Assembly (NCBI RefSeq): GCF_017813355.1
Contig: NZ_JAGIYZ010000001.1
Location: 434,001-498,000, forward strand
Reading direction: 5' to 3'
Source of the DNA: Roseomonas nitratireducens
GTDB taxonomy: Bacteria; Pseudomonadota; Alphaproteobacteria; Acetobacterales; Acetobacteraceae
Length of the DNA: 64,000 nt
Below are positions 30,185 to 38,807 of this stretch, piece after piece. The first letter of the stretch is position 1. Every line of letters begins with the position of its first letter. Position numbers and translations under genes: made by a program. The notes below the pieces were generated by a model, which saw only the letters and a program-made list of their open reading frames with translations, was not told the DNA's origin and made no database searches.

Positions 30185-30213
30185 TTGACCTCTCGGGCCG
30201 GCCCGGCGTAACG
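30185..30213 (+). promoter_or_regulatory. Candidate promoter for the metZ leader
   Basis: TTGACC (30185-30190) is followed after 17 bases by GTAACG (30208-30213). Transcription would begin near 30220, just before the riboswitch. The -35 element is strong and the -10 weak. Confidence 0.45.
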
Positions 30214-30233
30214 ACGGGGCCGGCGGAGACGCC

Positions 30234-30320
30234 CCTCGCGATTTGTCCGGCCAGCTTGCGGCGAGGTTCCCTTCGGGGGCGCATCCCACGGGATGCGAAA
30301 AGAAGCGCGCTAAACGGCCG
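30234..30320 (+). ncRNA. SAM-II riboswitch upstream of metZ
   Basis: The SAM-II hallmarks are all present. P1 is CCTCGC (30234-30239) with GCGAGG (30261-30266), GATTTG follows P1 and CTTGCG lies in the loop. The downstream GCTAAAC (30309-30315) leads into GGCCG, which can pair with loop bases CGGCC (30248-30252) to make the pseudoknot. SAM-II elements repress methionine genes in alphaproteobacteria when S-adenosylmethionine is high. The segment between P1 and GCTAAA is expanded by two extra small hairpins, including CGCATCC-CACG-GGATGCG. Confidence 0.8.
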
Positions 30321-30385
30321 TGCGGGTGGAACGCGCCCGCCGCCCGTGAAGGGGCCGGACGCTTCGTTTCGCGAAGGTTCGCCCC

Positions 30386-31606
30386 ATGGCCAAGTCCAGC
30401 CCCGACCGCCCGCTCCGCCCCGCCACGCTGCTCGTGCGCGGCGGGCAGATGCGCTCGGGATTCGACGAGACGGCGGAGGCGATGTTCCTCACCTCCGGCT
30501 TCGTCTACGACAGCGCCGCCCAGGCCGAGGCGACCTTCGCCGGCACCGAGGTGCACTACCAGTATTCCCGCTTCGGCAACCCGACCGTCGCGATGCTCGA
30601 AGCCCGCATCGCCGCGCTCGAAGGGGCGGAGGCCTGCCGCTGCACCGCCACGGGCATGGCCGCGGTGCATGCCGCGATGCTGTCGCACCTGAAGGCCGGT
30701 GATCGCGTCGTCGCCTCCCGCGCCCTGTTCGGTTCCTGCCACTGGATCGTCTCGACGCTGCTGCCGCGCTACGGCATCGCGACGGAGTTCGTCGATGGCG
30801 GCGACCTCGCGCAGTGGGAAGCGGCGCTGTCCCGGCCCACCACGATGGTGCTGCTGGAGACGCCGTCCAACCCGATGCTCGACATCGTGGACCTCAGGGC
30901 GGTGTGCGACCTCGCCCACAAGGCGGGCGCGCTGGTGGTGGTGGACAACGTCTTCGCCACGCCGCTGCTGCAGAAGCCGATGGCCTTCGGCGCCGACATT
31001 GTCGTCTATTCCGCGACCAAGCATTTCGACGGCCAGGGCCGCGTGCTGGGCGGCTGCGTGCTGGGATCCAAGAAGTGGGTCGAGGACGTGCTGCAGCCCT
31101 TCATCCGCAACACCGGCCCGTCCATCAGCCCCTTCAACGCCTGGGTGATCCTCAAGGGGCTCGAGACGCTGCACCTGCGCGTGCCCGCCATGTGCCGCAA
31201 CGCCGCCGCGGTCGCCGACATGCTGGCGGAACGCGCCGAGGTCGCGCGCGTGCTGTACCCCTTCCGCGCCGACCATCCGCAGCAGCGCCTGGCCATGGCG
31301 CAGATGTCGGCCGGCGGCACGCTCGTCACCTTCGACCTGAAGGGCGGCAAGGACGCCTGCTTCCGCTTCATGGACGCGCTGCGGCTGATCGACATCTCGA
31401 ACAACCTCGGCGATTCGAAGTCGCTCGCGACGCATCCCGCCACCACGACGCATATGCGCGTGGGCGCGGAGGAACGCGCGCGGCTCGGCATCGCGGACGG
31501 CACGGTGCGGCTTTCCGTCGGGCTCGAGGATGTCGCGGACATCATCGACGACCTCAGCCAGGCGCTGGACGCGGCGAACGCAGCGACGGCGCGCGCGGCG
31601 GAATAG
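30386..31606 (+). CDS. metZ: O-succinylhomoserine sulfhydrylase
   Basis: The 406-residue enzyme is a Cys/Met-metabolism PLP protein. YQYSRFGNPT near 54 is a PLP-phosphate contact, DNVFATPLLQ near 189 holds the cofactor Asp, and VYSATKHFDGQGR places the Schiff-base Lys at about 212. It condenses O-succinylhomoserine with sulfide to homocysteine. The SAM-II element in its leader and apaG downstream match the usual alphaproteobacterial metZ setting and favour this over other trans-sulfuration paralogues. Confidence 0.93.
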   Translation: MAKSSPDRPLRPATLLVRGGQMRSGFDETAEAMFLTSGFVYDSAAQAEATFAGTEVHYQYSRFGNPTVAMLEARIAALEGAEACRCTATGMAAVHAAMLSHLKAGDRVVASRALFGSCHWIVSTLLPRYGIATEFVDGGDLAQWEAALSRPTTMVLLETPSNPMLDIVDLRAVCDLAHKAGALVVVDNVFATPLLQKPMAFGADIVVYSATKHFDGQGRVLGGCVLGSKKWVEDVLQPFIRNTGPSISPFNAWVILKGLETLHLRVPAMCRNAAAVADMLAERAEVARVLYPFRADHPQQRLAMAQMSAGGTLVTFDLKGGKDACFRFMDALRLIDISNNLGDSKSLATHPATTTHMRVGAEERARLGIADGTVRLSVGLEDVADIIDDLSQALDAANAATARAAE

Positions 31607-31610
31607 CGCC

Positions 31611-32222
31611 GTGGCGGTCGAGACCTGGTTTGCCTTCCTCGCCGCGACCGCGGTGCTGCTGGCGATCCCGGGGCCGACCATCCTGCTGGTGATCGGCCAG
31701 TCGCTGGGCGCGGGGCGGCGGGCGGCGCTGCCGCTCGTGGCCGGGGTCGCGCTCGGCGACCTGACGGCGATGACGCTGTCGCTGGCCGGCCTCGGCGCGC
31801 TGCTCGCGGCATCCGCCACGCTGTTCACCGTGCTGAAATTCGCCGGCGCGGCGTATCTCGTGTGGCTGGGCGTGCGCCTGTGGCGCGCGCCGGTGGAGGA
31901 CGGGGCCGCGGCACCCGTCTCCGCCCGGCGCGCCTTCCGCGACGCCTATGTCGTCACCGCGCTCAATCCGAAGTCGATCGCCTTCTTCGTCGCCTTCGTG
32001 CCGCTGTTCGTCGATGCGGCCGCCCCCTTCATGCCGCAGGCGGTGGTGCTGGTGGCCAGCTTCGTGACGCTCGCGGCACTGAATGCGGGCATCTACGCGC
32101 TGCTCGCCGCGCGGCTTTCGGGGGCGGTGCGCCGGCCCGCGGTGCGGCGCGCCTTCAACCGCGGCGGGGGCGCGCTGCTGGTCGGCGCGGGGATCGCCAC
32201 GGCGGCGATGCGGCGCGGCTGA
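31611..32222 (+). CDS. LysE/RhtB-family amino-acid exporter
   Basis: The 203-residue membrane protein has about six hydrophobic segments and the RhtB/LysE motif LLAIPGPTILLVIGQSLGAG near 16-35. ALNPKSIAFFVAFVPLFV lies near 116, in the fourth helix. These proteins export amino acids or derivatives such as homoserine, threonine or leucine. Four bases separate metZ from its GTG start, so export of a methionine-pathway intermediate is an attractive guess, though the substrate cannot be read directly. Confidence 0.85.
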   Translation: MAVETWFAFLAATAVLLAIPGPTILLVIGQSLGAGRRAALPLVAGVALGDLTAMTLSLAGLGALLAASATLFTVLKFAGAAYLVWLGVRLWRAPVEDGAAAPVSARRAFRDAYVVTALNPKSIAFFVAFVPLFVDAAAPFMPQAVVLVASFVTLAALNAGIYALLAARLSGAVRRPAVRRAFNRGGGALLVGAGIATAAMRRG

Positions 32223-32289
32223 CGCCGGCGCATATGGACAAGACCCCGCCCGTGGCGCTTCAGTGAGGCTACGGGGAGTGGCAAGGGCC

Positions 32290-32703
32290 ATGGCCAGGAA
32301 GGACGAGTTCAGCGCGACCACGCGTGGCATCCGCGTGTCGGTGCGCGCCTTCTACCTCGCCGATCAGTCCGAGCCCGAGCGCGGGCAGTACGTCTGGGCC
32401 TATCGCGTCGAGATCGCGAACACGGGGCCGGAGACGGTGCAGCTGCTGCGCCGGACCTGGGAGATCACCGACGCGCTCGGCCGCACCCAGACGGTCCACG
32501 GCGCGGGCGTGATCGGGGAACAGCCGGTGCTCGAGCCCGGCGGGCGCTTCGAATACACGTCCGGCACGCCGCTGCAGACATCCTCCGGCTTCATGCGGGG
32601 CGCCTACCACATGGTGGTGCAGGACAGCGGGGAGGCCTTCGACGTGGCGATCCCCGCCTTCAGCCTGGACAGCCCGCACCAGCCCTCCGGACGGGTGCAT
32701 TGA
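32290..32703 (+). CDS. apaG: ApaG domain protein
   Basis: The 137-residue protein matches Apa[21 protein letters not shown] at the start, [18 protein letters not shown], and the C-terminal region [10 protein letters not shown] preceding [13 protein letters not shown]. ApaG is a fibronectin-III-like fold linked to cobalt/magnesium resistance in enterobacteria. Its biochemical role is unsettled, and PPi/dinucleotide binding has been suggested. Position next to metZ is conserved in alphaproteobacteria. Confidence 0.92.
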   Translation: MARKDEFSATTRGIRVSVRAFYLADQSEPERGQYVWAYRVEIANTGPETVQLLRRTWEITDALGRTQTVHGAGVIGEQPVLEPGGRFEYTSGTPLQTSSGFMRGAYHMVVQDSGEAFDVAIPAFSLDSPHQPSGRVH

Positions 32704-32735
32704 AGGCCCGGCTTGCGCCCCCGGCGCATGCCCCC

Positions 32736-33461
32736 ATGTCAGCCGCAACCAGGACCGAGGGGCACGCCGAGCGGCCCCCATCCCCTGGCATCGCGCTGCC
32801 GGAAAGACCCTTGCCCGTGAACATCCACCTCCCCGCCGCCCGCCCCGAGGACGAGAAGGCCTCCACCCTGCAACGGCCGACGCAGGAGCAGGCGGAGGAC
32901 GCGATCCGCACCCTGCTTCTTTGGGCCGGGGACGATCCGAACCGGGAAGGGCTGCTCGACACGCCCAAGCGCGTGGCCAAGGCCTATCGCGAATGGTTCT
33001 GCGGCTACGAGGAAGACCCGGTCGAGCTGCTCGCCCGCTCCTTCGAGGAAGTCGAGGGCTATGACGAGATGGTGCTGCTGCGCGACATCCGCGTGGAGAG
33101 CATGTGCGAGCACCACATGTGCCCGATCATCGGCAAGGCGCACATCGCCTACCTGCCGAACGGGCGCGTCGTGGGCATCAGCAAGCTCGCCCGCGTGGTG
33201 GAAGCCTTCGGCAAGCGCCTGCAGATCCAGGAGAAGCTGACCGCGCAGGTCGCCAACGTCATCAACGACGTGCTCAAGCCCAAGGGCGTGGCCGTGGTGT
33301 TCGAGGCGGTGCACCAGTGCATGACGACGCGCGGCGTGCACAAGACCGGCGTGTCGATGGTGACGTCGCGCATGCTCGGCGCCTTCCGCGACGATGCCTC
33401 CACGCGGCGGGAGTTCCTGTCCATGATCCAGGGCAGCCGGGGCGCGGGCGGGGAGGGCTGA
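32736..33461 (+). CDS. folE: GTP cyclohydrolase I
   Basis: The 241-residue enzyme opens GTP to 7,8-dihydroneopterin triphosphate, the first step of folate synthesis. Zinc ligands are visible in [12 protein letters not shown] near 122-133 and [13 protein letters not shown] near 192. [14 protein letters not shown] near 204 closes the active site. The N-terminal 60 residues are variable. Starts at TTG 32700 (overlapping the apaG stop) or a GTG within 32818 are possible. ATG 32736 is a compromise. A strong terminator follows at 33485. Confidence 0.95.
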   Translation: MSAATRTEGHAERPPSPGIALPERPLPVNIHLPAARPEDEKASTLQRPTQEQAEDAIRTLLLWAGDDPNREGLLDTPKRVAKAYREWFCGYEEDPVELLARSFEEVEGYDEMVLLRDIRVESMCEHHMCPIIGKAHIAYLPNGRVVGISKLARVVEAFGKRLQIQEKLTAQVANVINDVLKPKGVAVVFEAVHQCMTTRGVHKTGVSMVTSRMLGAFRDDASTRREFLSMIQGSRGAGGEG

Positions 33462-33484
33462 GCCCTTCCGCCGGCGGTCGATGA

Positions 33485-33514
33485 GGGGGTCCGGTCCGGC
33501 CGGCCCCCTTTTTC
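33485..33514 (+). terminator. Rho-independent terminator of folE
   Basis: GGGGG(T)CCGG pairs with CCGGCCCCC through nine base pairs with one bulged T and is followed by TTTTT. This is the clearest intrinsic terminator in the window and isolates folE from the XRE gene. Confidence 0.8.
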
Positions 33515-33543
33515 TTGACCCTTTGGCGTAAAGTGTCTAGTTG
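33515..33543 (+). promoter_or_regulatory. Promoter of the XRE regulator
   Basis: TTGACC (33515-33520) and TAGTTG (33538-33543) are spaced by 17 bases. The predicted start point falls at about 33550, which is the GTG codon of the regulator, so the message is probably leaderless. The -10 element lies inside the palindrome at 33531-33549. Confidence 0.6.
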
Positions 33544-33549
33544 ACACTT
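33531..33549. promoter_or_regulatory. Palindromic operator over the XRE promoter
   Basis: AAGTGTC (33531-33537) and GACACTT (33543-33549) form a perfect 7-bp inverted repeat around TAGTT. The site covers the -10 element and ends directly before the GTG start. This is the classic geometry for repression by the regulator encoded immediately downstream. Confidence 0.7.
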
Positions 33550-33939
33550 GTGATCGCTGCCCTGTCCCCGCCCGAGGCCGACCGCCCCGACGCGTCGCTC
33601 GGGGAGCGGCTCCGCGCCGCGCGGCTGGCCCGGGCGGCCGCCGACCCGCGCGGCTTCTCCGTCCGCGCCGTCGCCGCGCGGCTCGCCGTCTCGGCGACCT
33701 ATCTCTCGCTGGTGGAACGCGGCGCGCAGCGCCCGACCGAGCCCTTCCTGCGCGCGCTCGCCGCCGATCTCGGGCTGGAGGCGGAAGCGCTGCTGCCGCT
33801 CGCCGGCCGGGTGGCGGAGGACGTCACCGCCGCCCTGCTCGCCCGCCCCGCCTTGGCCGAGGCCGTCCGCGCCCTGCGCGACCTGCCGGAGGCCGAGTTG
33901 ACCCGCACCATCCGCCGCATCCGCGACGGCGAATGGTAG
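33550..33939 (+). CDS. XRE-family transcriptional regulator
   Basis: The 129-residue protein has an N-terminal Cro/C1-type helix-turn-helix (LGERLRAARLARA, FSVRAVAARLAVSATYLSLVERG, about 18-75) and a helical C-terminal segment that probably dimerises. The GTG at 33550 is preferred over the TTG at 33541 because the TTG lies inside the operator and the predicted transcript starts at the GTG. It likely represses itself and the gene 19 bases downstream. The signal it responds to is unknown. Confidence 0.82.
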   Translation: MIAALSPPEADRPDASLGERLRAARLARAAADPRGFSVRAVAARLAVSATYLSLVERGAQRPTEPFLRALAADLGLEAEALLPLAGRVAEDVTAALLARPALAEAVRALRDLPEAELTRTIRRIRDGEW

Positions 33940-33958
33940 ATCCTGGAAGGAGACCGCC

Positions 33959-34972
33959 ATGGCGCTTGGCCTCGACCGCGACACGCTGATCTTCGAGTTC
34001 CCCGAGGTCCATCGCGACGCCGTGCTGCGCGTCGAGTTCCAGCGCACGCTGCGCGTGCCGGACGACGGAAGGCGGCACCGCCTGCCGCCGGGCCTCGGCC
34101 GCTTCCCGCTGCGCGCGGTCGATGACCTGGACCCGGCGCGCCTGCCCGCGGGCTGGGCGCGGCGCGGCGGCATCGCCATGCCGATGTGGCAGGCCGAGGC
34201 CTGCTGGCTGAATTTTTCCTCCCCCACCGGCTACCCGTTCCTGCTCAAGGTCGCGGCCGGCAAGGTGAACGCGGTGAACGGCAAGCCCTGGGACAACGCG
34301 CCCGACTTCGCCGACCAGGACTACCTGGAGGTGCCGGGCCAGCCCTGGCTCGACGGCTTCTGCGTGGAGAAGGGCGTGGTGCGGCAATTCGTCGCGATGC
34401 CGCTCGGGCAGGGATACACGGCCGAGGAGCAGGTGACCGGCTCTGCCGAGCATGGCGGCGTGCAGCTGCTCGCCCATCCGCTGAAGGCGGCGCTGTGGGA
34501 GAAGCGGCTCGAGGAGGCGCGCAACGCTCCCGTCCACGCCTACATGGCGATGTGCGTCGACGGGCTGGCCACGCCGATGATGCCCAGCGCCATGGGCCTC
34601 GCCCCCGGCGGGTCGATCCTGCAGGAGATCAAGGAGGCGTCGGAGCCGCCCGAGGCCTGGGAAACCACCGCCCGCTCCCGCTGCTTCGTCCACCTGGCGA
34701 ACAGCCTCGCCTGGCAGGCCATCGCGGGGGAGGCGCCGCCGACCGTCCCGCCGACCGCGGCCGACTACGCCCGCGCCGGCCTGCCCTGGTTCGAATGGTA
34801 CGCGGACGGCCCGGCGAAGGCGGGCTCGCCGATCCTTGCCGGGCTGAAGTCGGTCGCCGCGCTGGGCCGGGAGAAGGGGCAGGCGCCCCTGCCCGAGAAC
34901 GAGGGCTTCGAGCCGCCCGAGCCCATCCGCCTCGGCCCCAGCGCGCGGGTGCCGATGGACGGGTGGTGGTAG
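33959..34972 (+). CDS. Conserved protein of unknown function, partner of the XRE regulator
   Basis: The 337-residue soluble protein has no signal peptide or membrane segment. Recognisable landmarks are FEFPEVHRDAVLRVEFQRTL near 12 and the striking block GIAMPMWQAEACWLNF near 71-86. FVAMPLGQGYTAEEQVTG follows near 143, with acidic/aromatic surfaces and the end MDGWW. I recognise the pattern only as an uncharacterised family sometimes seen beside XRE regulators; no function can be assigned. GGAGA upstream sets the ATG. It is probably cotranscribed with, and controlled by, the regulator. Confidence 0.7.
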   Translation: MALGLDRDTLIFEFPEVHRDAVLRVEFQRTLRVPDDGRRHRLPPGLGRFPLRAVDDLDPARLPAGWARRGGIAMPMWQAEACWLNFSSPTGYPFLLKVAAGKVNAVNGKPWDNAPDFADQDYLEVPGQPWLDGFCVEKGVVRQFVAMPLGQGYTAEEQVTGSAEHGGVQLLAHPLKAALWEKRLEEARNAPVHAYMAMCVDGLATPMMPSAMGLAPGGSILQEIKEASEPPEAWETTARSRCFVHLANSLAWQAIAGEAPPTVPPTAADYARAGLPWFEWYADGPAKAGSPILAGLKSVAALGREKGQAPLPENEGFEPPEPIRLGPSARVPMDGWW

Positions 34973-34979
34973 GGCCGGG

Positions 34980-35369
34980 TCAGGCGACCGCCTCGGCCTC
35001 GACCTCCACCTTGAAGGCGGGGCTGGCCAGCGCCGCCACGACCAGCAGCGTGCTGGCCGGGGCGTGGCCGGCGAGGAAGGCGTCCCGCCGCGCCCGCCAG
35101 GCGCCGACCAGCGCGGTGTCGGTCAGGAAGACGGTCATCTTGACGATGTTCGCCGGCCCCATGCCGTGCGCGGCGAGGATGGCGCCGAGATTGGCCAGCG
35201 ACTGGTCGATCTGCGCCTCCGGGTCCTCCACCAGCGAGCCGTCCGGGCGCAGTCCCACCTGGCCGGAGGCGACCAGCCGCCGGCCCTCCCCTTCGATCAG
35301 CGCCGCCTGGGAATAGCGGGATTGCGGCATCGGCGCGCCGGGCGGGTTGGAGAAGGTGATGCGGGCCAT
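34980..35369 (-). CDS. RidA-family protein lacking the catalytic Arg
   Basis: The 129-residue protein has the YjgF/RidA fold: RYSQAALIEGEGRRLVASGQVG, DQSLANLGAILAAHG and IVKMTVFLTD. In active enamine/imine deaminases a conserved Arg stands in a P-x-R motif near residue 105; here the position reads HAPASTLLVVAAL, with Ser in place of Arg. It therefore belongs with the non-deaminase Rid subfamilies. It is convergent with the unknown 337-residue gene, seven bases away. Confidence 0.85.
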   Translation of the reverse strand: MARITFSNPPGAPMPQSRYSQAALIEGEGRRLVASGQVGLRPDGSLVEDPEAQIDQSLANLGAILAAHGMGPANIVKMTVFLTDTALVGAWRARRDAFLAGHAPASTLLVVAALASPAFKVEVEAEAVA

Positions 35370-35427
35370 GGCGGGTGCTCCCTCGGGGTTCGGTCTTGGC
35401 GCGCGGGGTCGCCGCGCGCGGGCGGCG

Positions 35428-36045
35428 TCAGCTGCGCGGCAGCGGCTCGGCCTCGACCGGCGCGGCGGCGGGCGCGGGGGCGGCCGGGGCGGCGAGCACC
35501 GCGCGCAGGTTCCGCCGCAGCTGGAACTCGAATTCCACGTTCAGGTCGCGGCCGGCCTGGCGGACGATCTCGTCCGCGCGCCGGGCGCGGTCGGCCTCGC
35601 TGCCGGCCGGGCCGCTCATCGTCCGGCGCACCTCGGCCTCGGCGAAGCCGGCCGGCTGGCCCTCGGGGGAGACGATCTCGAGCCGGCAGCGCAGCGTGCA
35701 AGTCAGCCGTTCCGACCCGCCGGTGAAGACGCCGCCCGAGCTGCTCTCGCGCACCAGCGTCGCGGCGACGGTGCGGAAGCGCGCCACCCCCGGGCCACCG
35801 GCGGCCGACAGCCGGTCCTGGGCCATGATGCGCACCACCTCGGCGGGCGGCAGCGGCGCGGGGGGCATGGCGCGCACCGCGGAGGGTTCGGGCGGGACGA
35901 TCTCGAGCCGTTCCACCGCGATGCGCAGCGGCGTCAGGTGGCTGTAGGAGGGCGGGCCGGAAGGCGGCGGCGGCGGCGCATCCCCCCCGCCGCAGGCGGC
36001 GGTGGCGAGCAGCGCGGGCAGCACGGCGCGGCGGGGCAGGGACAT
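35428..36045 (-). CDS. Uncharacterised lipoprotein
   Basis: The 205-residue product starts MSLPRRAVLPALLATAACGGG, a short lipoprotein signal with lipobox TAAC. A Pro-rich spacer then leads into a domain with IAVERLEIVPPE, VVRIMAQDRLSAAG and VRQAGRDLNVEFEFQLRRNL. The tail is again Pro/Ala-rich. I do not recognise a named family. It follows hslO by five bases on the same strand and may be cotranscribed. Confidence 0.7.
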   Translation of the reverse strand: MSLPRRAVLPALLATAACGGGDAPPPPPSGPPSYSHLTPLRIAVERLEIVPPEPSAVRAMPPAPLPPAEVVRIMAQDRLSAAGGPGVARFRTVAATLVRESSSGGVFTGGSERLTCTLRCRLEIVSPEGQPAGFAEAEVRRTMSGPAGSEADRARRADEIVRQAGRDLNVEFEFQLRRNLRAVLAAPAAPAPAAAPVEAEPLPRS

Positions 36046-36050
36046 CGGCC

Positions 36051-37025
36051 TCAGCGCTCCACGGCGCCGCTGATCTCGGCGCGCTCGAAGCGGAAGCCGA
36101 TGTTGCAGAACTCGCAGGTCATGGTGATCGTCCCCTCCTCCGCCATGTGGTCGAGGTCCTCGGCGCCGAAGCCGCCCAGCACGCCGGCCAGCCGCGCGCG
36201 GGAACAGCGGCAGCCGTAGGAGAGCGCGCGGGCGCGGTCGACCGCGAGCCCCTCGGCGTGGAACAGCCGGTGCAGCAGCCGCTCGCCCGTCAGGGCGTCG
36301 TCCAGCAGCTCGGCATCGGTCAGCGTCGCGGCCAGCGCGACGGCGGTGCGCCAGGCATCGTCCTGCGCGGCGGTGTCCATGTCCTGCCCGATCCCGCCCG
36401 CGCCGGCGACGCGTTCCAGGATCAGCGCGGCGGCGCGCCAGCCCGCCGGCGTCTGCGCGCAGGCGAGGTGGACATGCGTCGCGATCTGCTCCGAGCTGCG
36501 GAAATAGGCGCCGGTCATCTGCGTGAGGCTTTCGCCCTCGATCGCGACGATGCCCTGGTAGCGCTCCATGTCCGGCCCCTGGTCGCAGGTGAAGGCCAGG
36601 TAGCCCTGCCCGAGCAGCGCGGCGGCGCTGGGCGCCGGATCCTCCGCCAGTAGGGCGGCGAGCCTGTCGCCATCGGCGCGCGCATAGCCGCGCAGCGCGC
36701 CGGAATCGGTGCAGTCGGCCAGCAGCATCGGCACGGCGCCGTCGCCCTTGGCCTGCAGGCTGAAGGACCCGCGGAACTTCAGCGCGGCGGCGAGGCCCGC
36801 GGTCAGCGCCAGCGCCTGGCCCACGAGCATGGTGACCGACGGATCGTTGTCGTGGCGCGTCAGCAGCGCGTCGGCCAGCGGCCCGAGCCGGATGAGCCGC
36901 CCGCGGACGGGACGCTGGTGCAGGTGGAAGGGTAGCACGCCGCGCGGCACGACCAGGTCGGGCACGGGCGGCCGGTCATGGTTGAGGAAGGCGGGCGTCG
37001 CGGAAGGTTCGGTCGGGCTGGACAC
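36051..37025 (-). CDS. hslO: Redox-regulated chaperone Hsp33
   Basis: The 324-residue protein is Hsp33, which unfolds and becomes a holdase under oxidative stress. The zinc redox switch is intact: Cys272-x-Cys274 (YGCRCSRAR) and Cys304-x2-Cys307 (TCEFCNIG). GQALALTAGLAAALKFRGSF and CDQGPDMERYQGIV mark the substrate-binding domain. In many alphaproteobacteria hslO directly follows argD-argF; here a chemoreceptor gene separates them. Confidence 0.93.
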   Translation of the reverse strand: MSSPTEPSATPAFLNHDRPPVPDLVVPRGVLPFHLHQRPVRGRLIRLGPLADALLTRHDNDPSVTMLVGQALALTAGLAAALKFRGSFSLQAKGDGAVPMLLADCTDSGALRGYARADGDRLAALLAEDPAPSAAALLGQGYLAFTCDQGPDMERYQGIVAIEGESLTQMTGAYFRSSEQIATHVHLACAQTPAGWRAAALILERVAGAGGIGQDMDTAAQDDAWRTAVALAATLTDAELLDDALTGERLLHRLFHAEGLAVDRARALSYGCRCSRARLAGVLGGFGAEDLDHMAEEGTITMTCEFCNIGFRFERAEISGAVER

Positions 37026-37058
37026 GTGGGGGCCTGGAGGTTCGGCCCCCTAGATAGG

Positions 37059-37093
37059 CGCCCCCGGCCGCCGCGTCCAAGGCGGCCGGGGCG
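37059..37093 (-). terminator. Hairpin after the chemoreceptor gene
   Basis: A 13-bp stem (CGCCCC(C)GGCCGCC with GGCGGCCGGGGCG, one bulged C) lies just past the chemoreceptor stop and before hslO. There is no clear T-tract. It is the probable end of the chemoreceptor transcript. Confidence 0.5.
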
Positions 37094-37100
37094 GAATGGT

Positions 37101-38807
37101 TCAGGCGGCGCGCAGCGTGGCGACGATGCCGTCCACCTCCTGCTTCAGGGCCTGGCCGCTCGCATCCACCTCGGCGGCGACGTCGCGCAGTTCCTCGACG
37201 CGGGCGGCGGCGGTCTCGGCGCCGTGGCGCAGTTCCACCACGCTGCCGGAGACTTCCTCGGTGCCGCTGGCCGCGAGGCCGGCGCCGCGGGCGATTTCCT
37301 GCGTCGCCGCGCCCTGCTGCTCGACCGCCGCGGCGATGGCGCTCGCCACGTGGTCCACTTCGCGCACCACCTCGCCGATGCCCTGGATGGCGGCAACGGC
37401 CTGGCCGGTGCTGCCCTGGATCTCGGCGATCTGGCGGCCGATCTCCTCGGTCGCCTTGGCGGTCTGGGCGGCGAGGGCCTTCACCTCGCTCGCCACCACG
37501 GCGAAGCCCTTGCCGGCGTCCCCGGCGCGCGCCGCCTCGATCGTGGCGTTGAGCGCGAGGAGGTTGGTGCGCCCGGCGATGTCGCTGATCAGGCCGATCA
37601 CCTCGCCGATCCGCTGCGCGCCCTCGGCCAGCTGGCGGACGCTCGCATCGGTCGCGCCGGCCTGCTCGGCGGCGCGGCGGGCCATGGTCGCGGCCTGGCC
37701 GACCTGGCGGGTGATCTCGGTGATGGAGGCGGCCATTTCCTCGGCCGCGGCCGCGACGGTCGAGACATTGGCGCTGGCGCGGTCGGCGCCGGACGCCGCG
37801 GTGGCGGCCTGGGCGGACGCCGCGGCGGCGCCGTCGGCCAGATGCATCGTCGCGCCGTTCAGCCGCGTGGCGGAGGCGGCCAGCGCGCGCGTGACCGTGG
37901 CCATCCGTTCCTCGACCGTGCGGGCCGCGGCCTCGGCGGCGGTGCGGCGGGCGGCCTCGGCCTGGGCGCGGGCCTCGGCGGCCTCCTGTTCGGCGCGCGC
38001 GGCGCGGATCGTCGTCTCCCGCAGGGTCTCGACGGCGCGGCCGATGCGGCCGAGCTGGTCGGCGCGGTCGCGGCAGGGCACATCGACATCCGTCCGGCCT
38101 TCGGCGATGGCGCCGATCGCCCGGGTGATGCCGTCGAGCGGCCGCATGGCGCGGACGATGACGACCCAGAGCAGCAGGCCGACCAGCGCCGCGACGCCCG
38201 CCGCCGTGAGGATGGCGTTGCGCGCCTGGGCGGCGACCTCGGCGGCGATGTCCTCGACCGGGACGCCGACGAAGAGGAGCCCGACCTGCCGGCCGCCCGC
38301 GTCGCGGATCGGCTCGTAGATCGTCATGTGGTCGCGGTCGAGGATGACGTTGCGGCCGCGATAGGTCTGGCCGCGGGTGATGGCGGCATCGTAGGCGGCG
38401 CCGGCGGCGAGCCGTGTGCCGACGCCGCGCGTGCCGTCCGGCCGCTGCACGTTGGTCGCGATGCGCTGGTCGCCCTGGAAGATGGTGGCGACGCCGCCGG
38501 CGACGCGCTTCACCGCGTCCACGACGTCGTTGCGGCCTTCGACCGGCTGGCCGCCAAGCGTCAGCTTGCCGTCGCGGATCGCCCATTCGGTGCCGAGGGG
38601 GCGCAGCATCTCCCGCAGCAGGGAGAGGTTCATGTCGAGCGCCGCCTGCGCGCGCTGCATGCTGCGCTGCTCGTAGCTCCTGACCTCGACGAACTGGACG
38701 GTGCCGACGGCGAGGGCGACCGCCACGAGCGCGACGCTCACGAGCTTCGGCACGATGCCGATGCGTCGGGTGGCGCTGACGAGGCGGGCGGGCAGTGCGA
38801 ACGCCAT
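37101..38807 (-). CDS. Methyl-accepting chemotaxis protein with Cache sensor
   Basis: The 568-residue chemoreceptor has TM1 (about 18-38) and a periplasmic single-Cache-type domain (about 40-185, with [17 protein letters not shown] and [21 protein letters not shown]). TM2 (about 195-218), a HAMP domain (about 219-270) and a cytoplasmic methyl-accepting coiled coil follow. The CheA/CheW-contact hairpin appears as [16 protein letters not shown] near 455. The ligand is unknown; Cache domains often bind small carboxylates or amines. No che gene is nearby, so this is an orphan receptor. ATG 38807 is chosen because it puts the positively charged [15 protein letters not shown] before TM1. Confidence 0.92.
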   Translation of the reverse strand: MAFALPARLVSATRRIGIVPKLVSVALVAVALAVGTVQFVEVRSYEQRSMQRAQAALDMNLSLLREMLRPLGTEWAIRDGKLTLGGQPVEGRNDVVDAVKRVAGGVATIFQGDQRIATNVQRPDGTRGVGTRLAAGAAYDAAITRGQTYRGRNVILDRDHMTIYEPIRDAGGRQVGLLFVGVPVEDIAAEVAAQARNAILTAAGVAALVGLLLWVVIVRAMRPLDGITRAIGAIAEGRTDVDVPCRDRADQLGRIGRAVETLRETTIRAARAEQEAAEARAQAEAARRTAAEAAARTVEERMATVTRALAASATRLNGATMHLADGAAAASAQAATAASGADRASANVSTVAAAAEEMAASITEITRQVGQAATMARRAAEQAGATDASVRQLAEGAQRIGEVIGLISDIAGRTNLLALNATIEAARAGDAGKGFAVVASEVKALAAQTAKATEEIGRQIAEIQGSTGQAVAAIQGIGEVVREVDHVASAIAAAVEQQGAATQEIARGAGLAASGTEEVSGSVVELRHGAETAAARVEELRDVAAEVDASGQALKQEVDGIVATLRAA

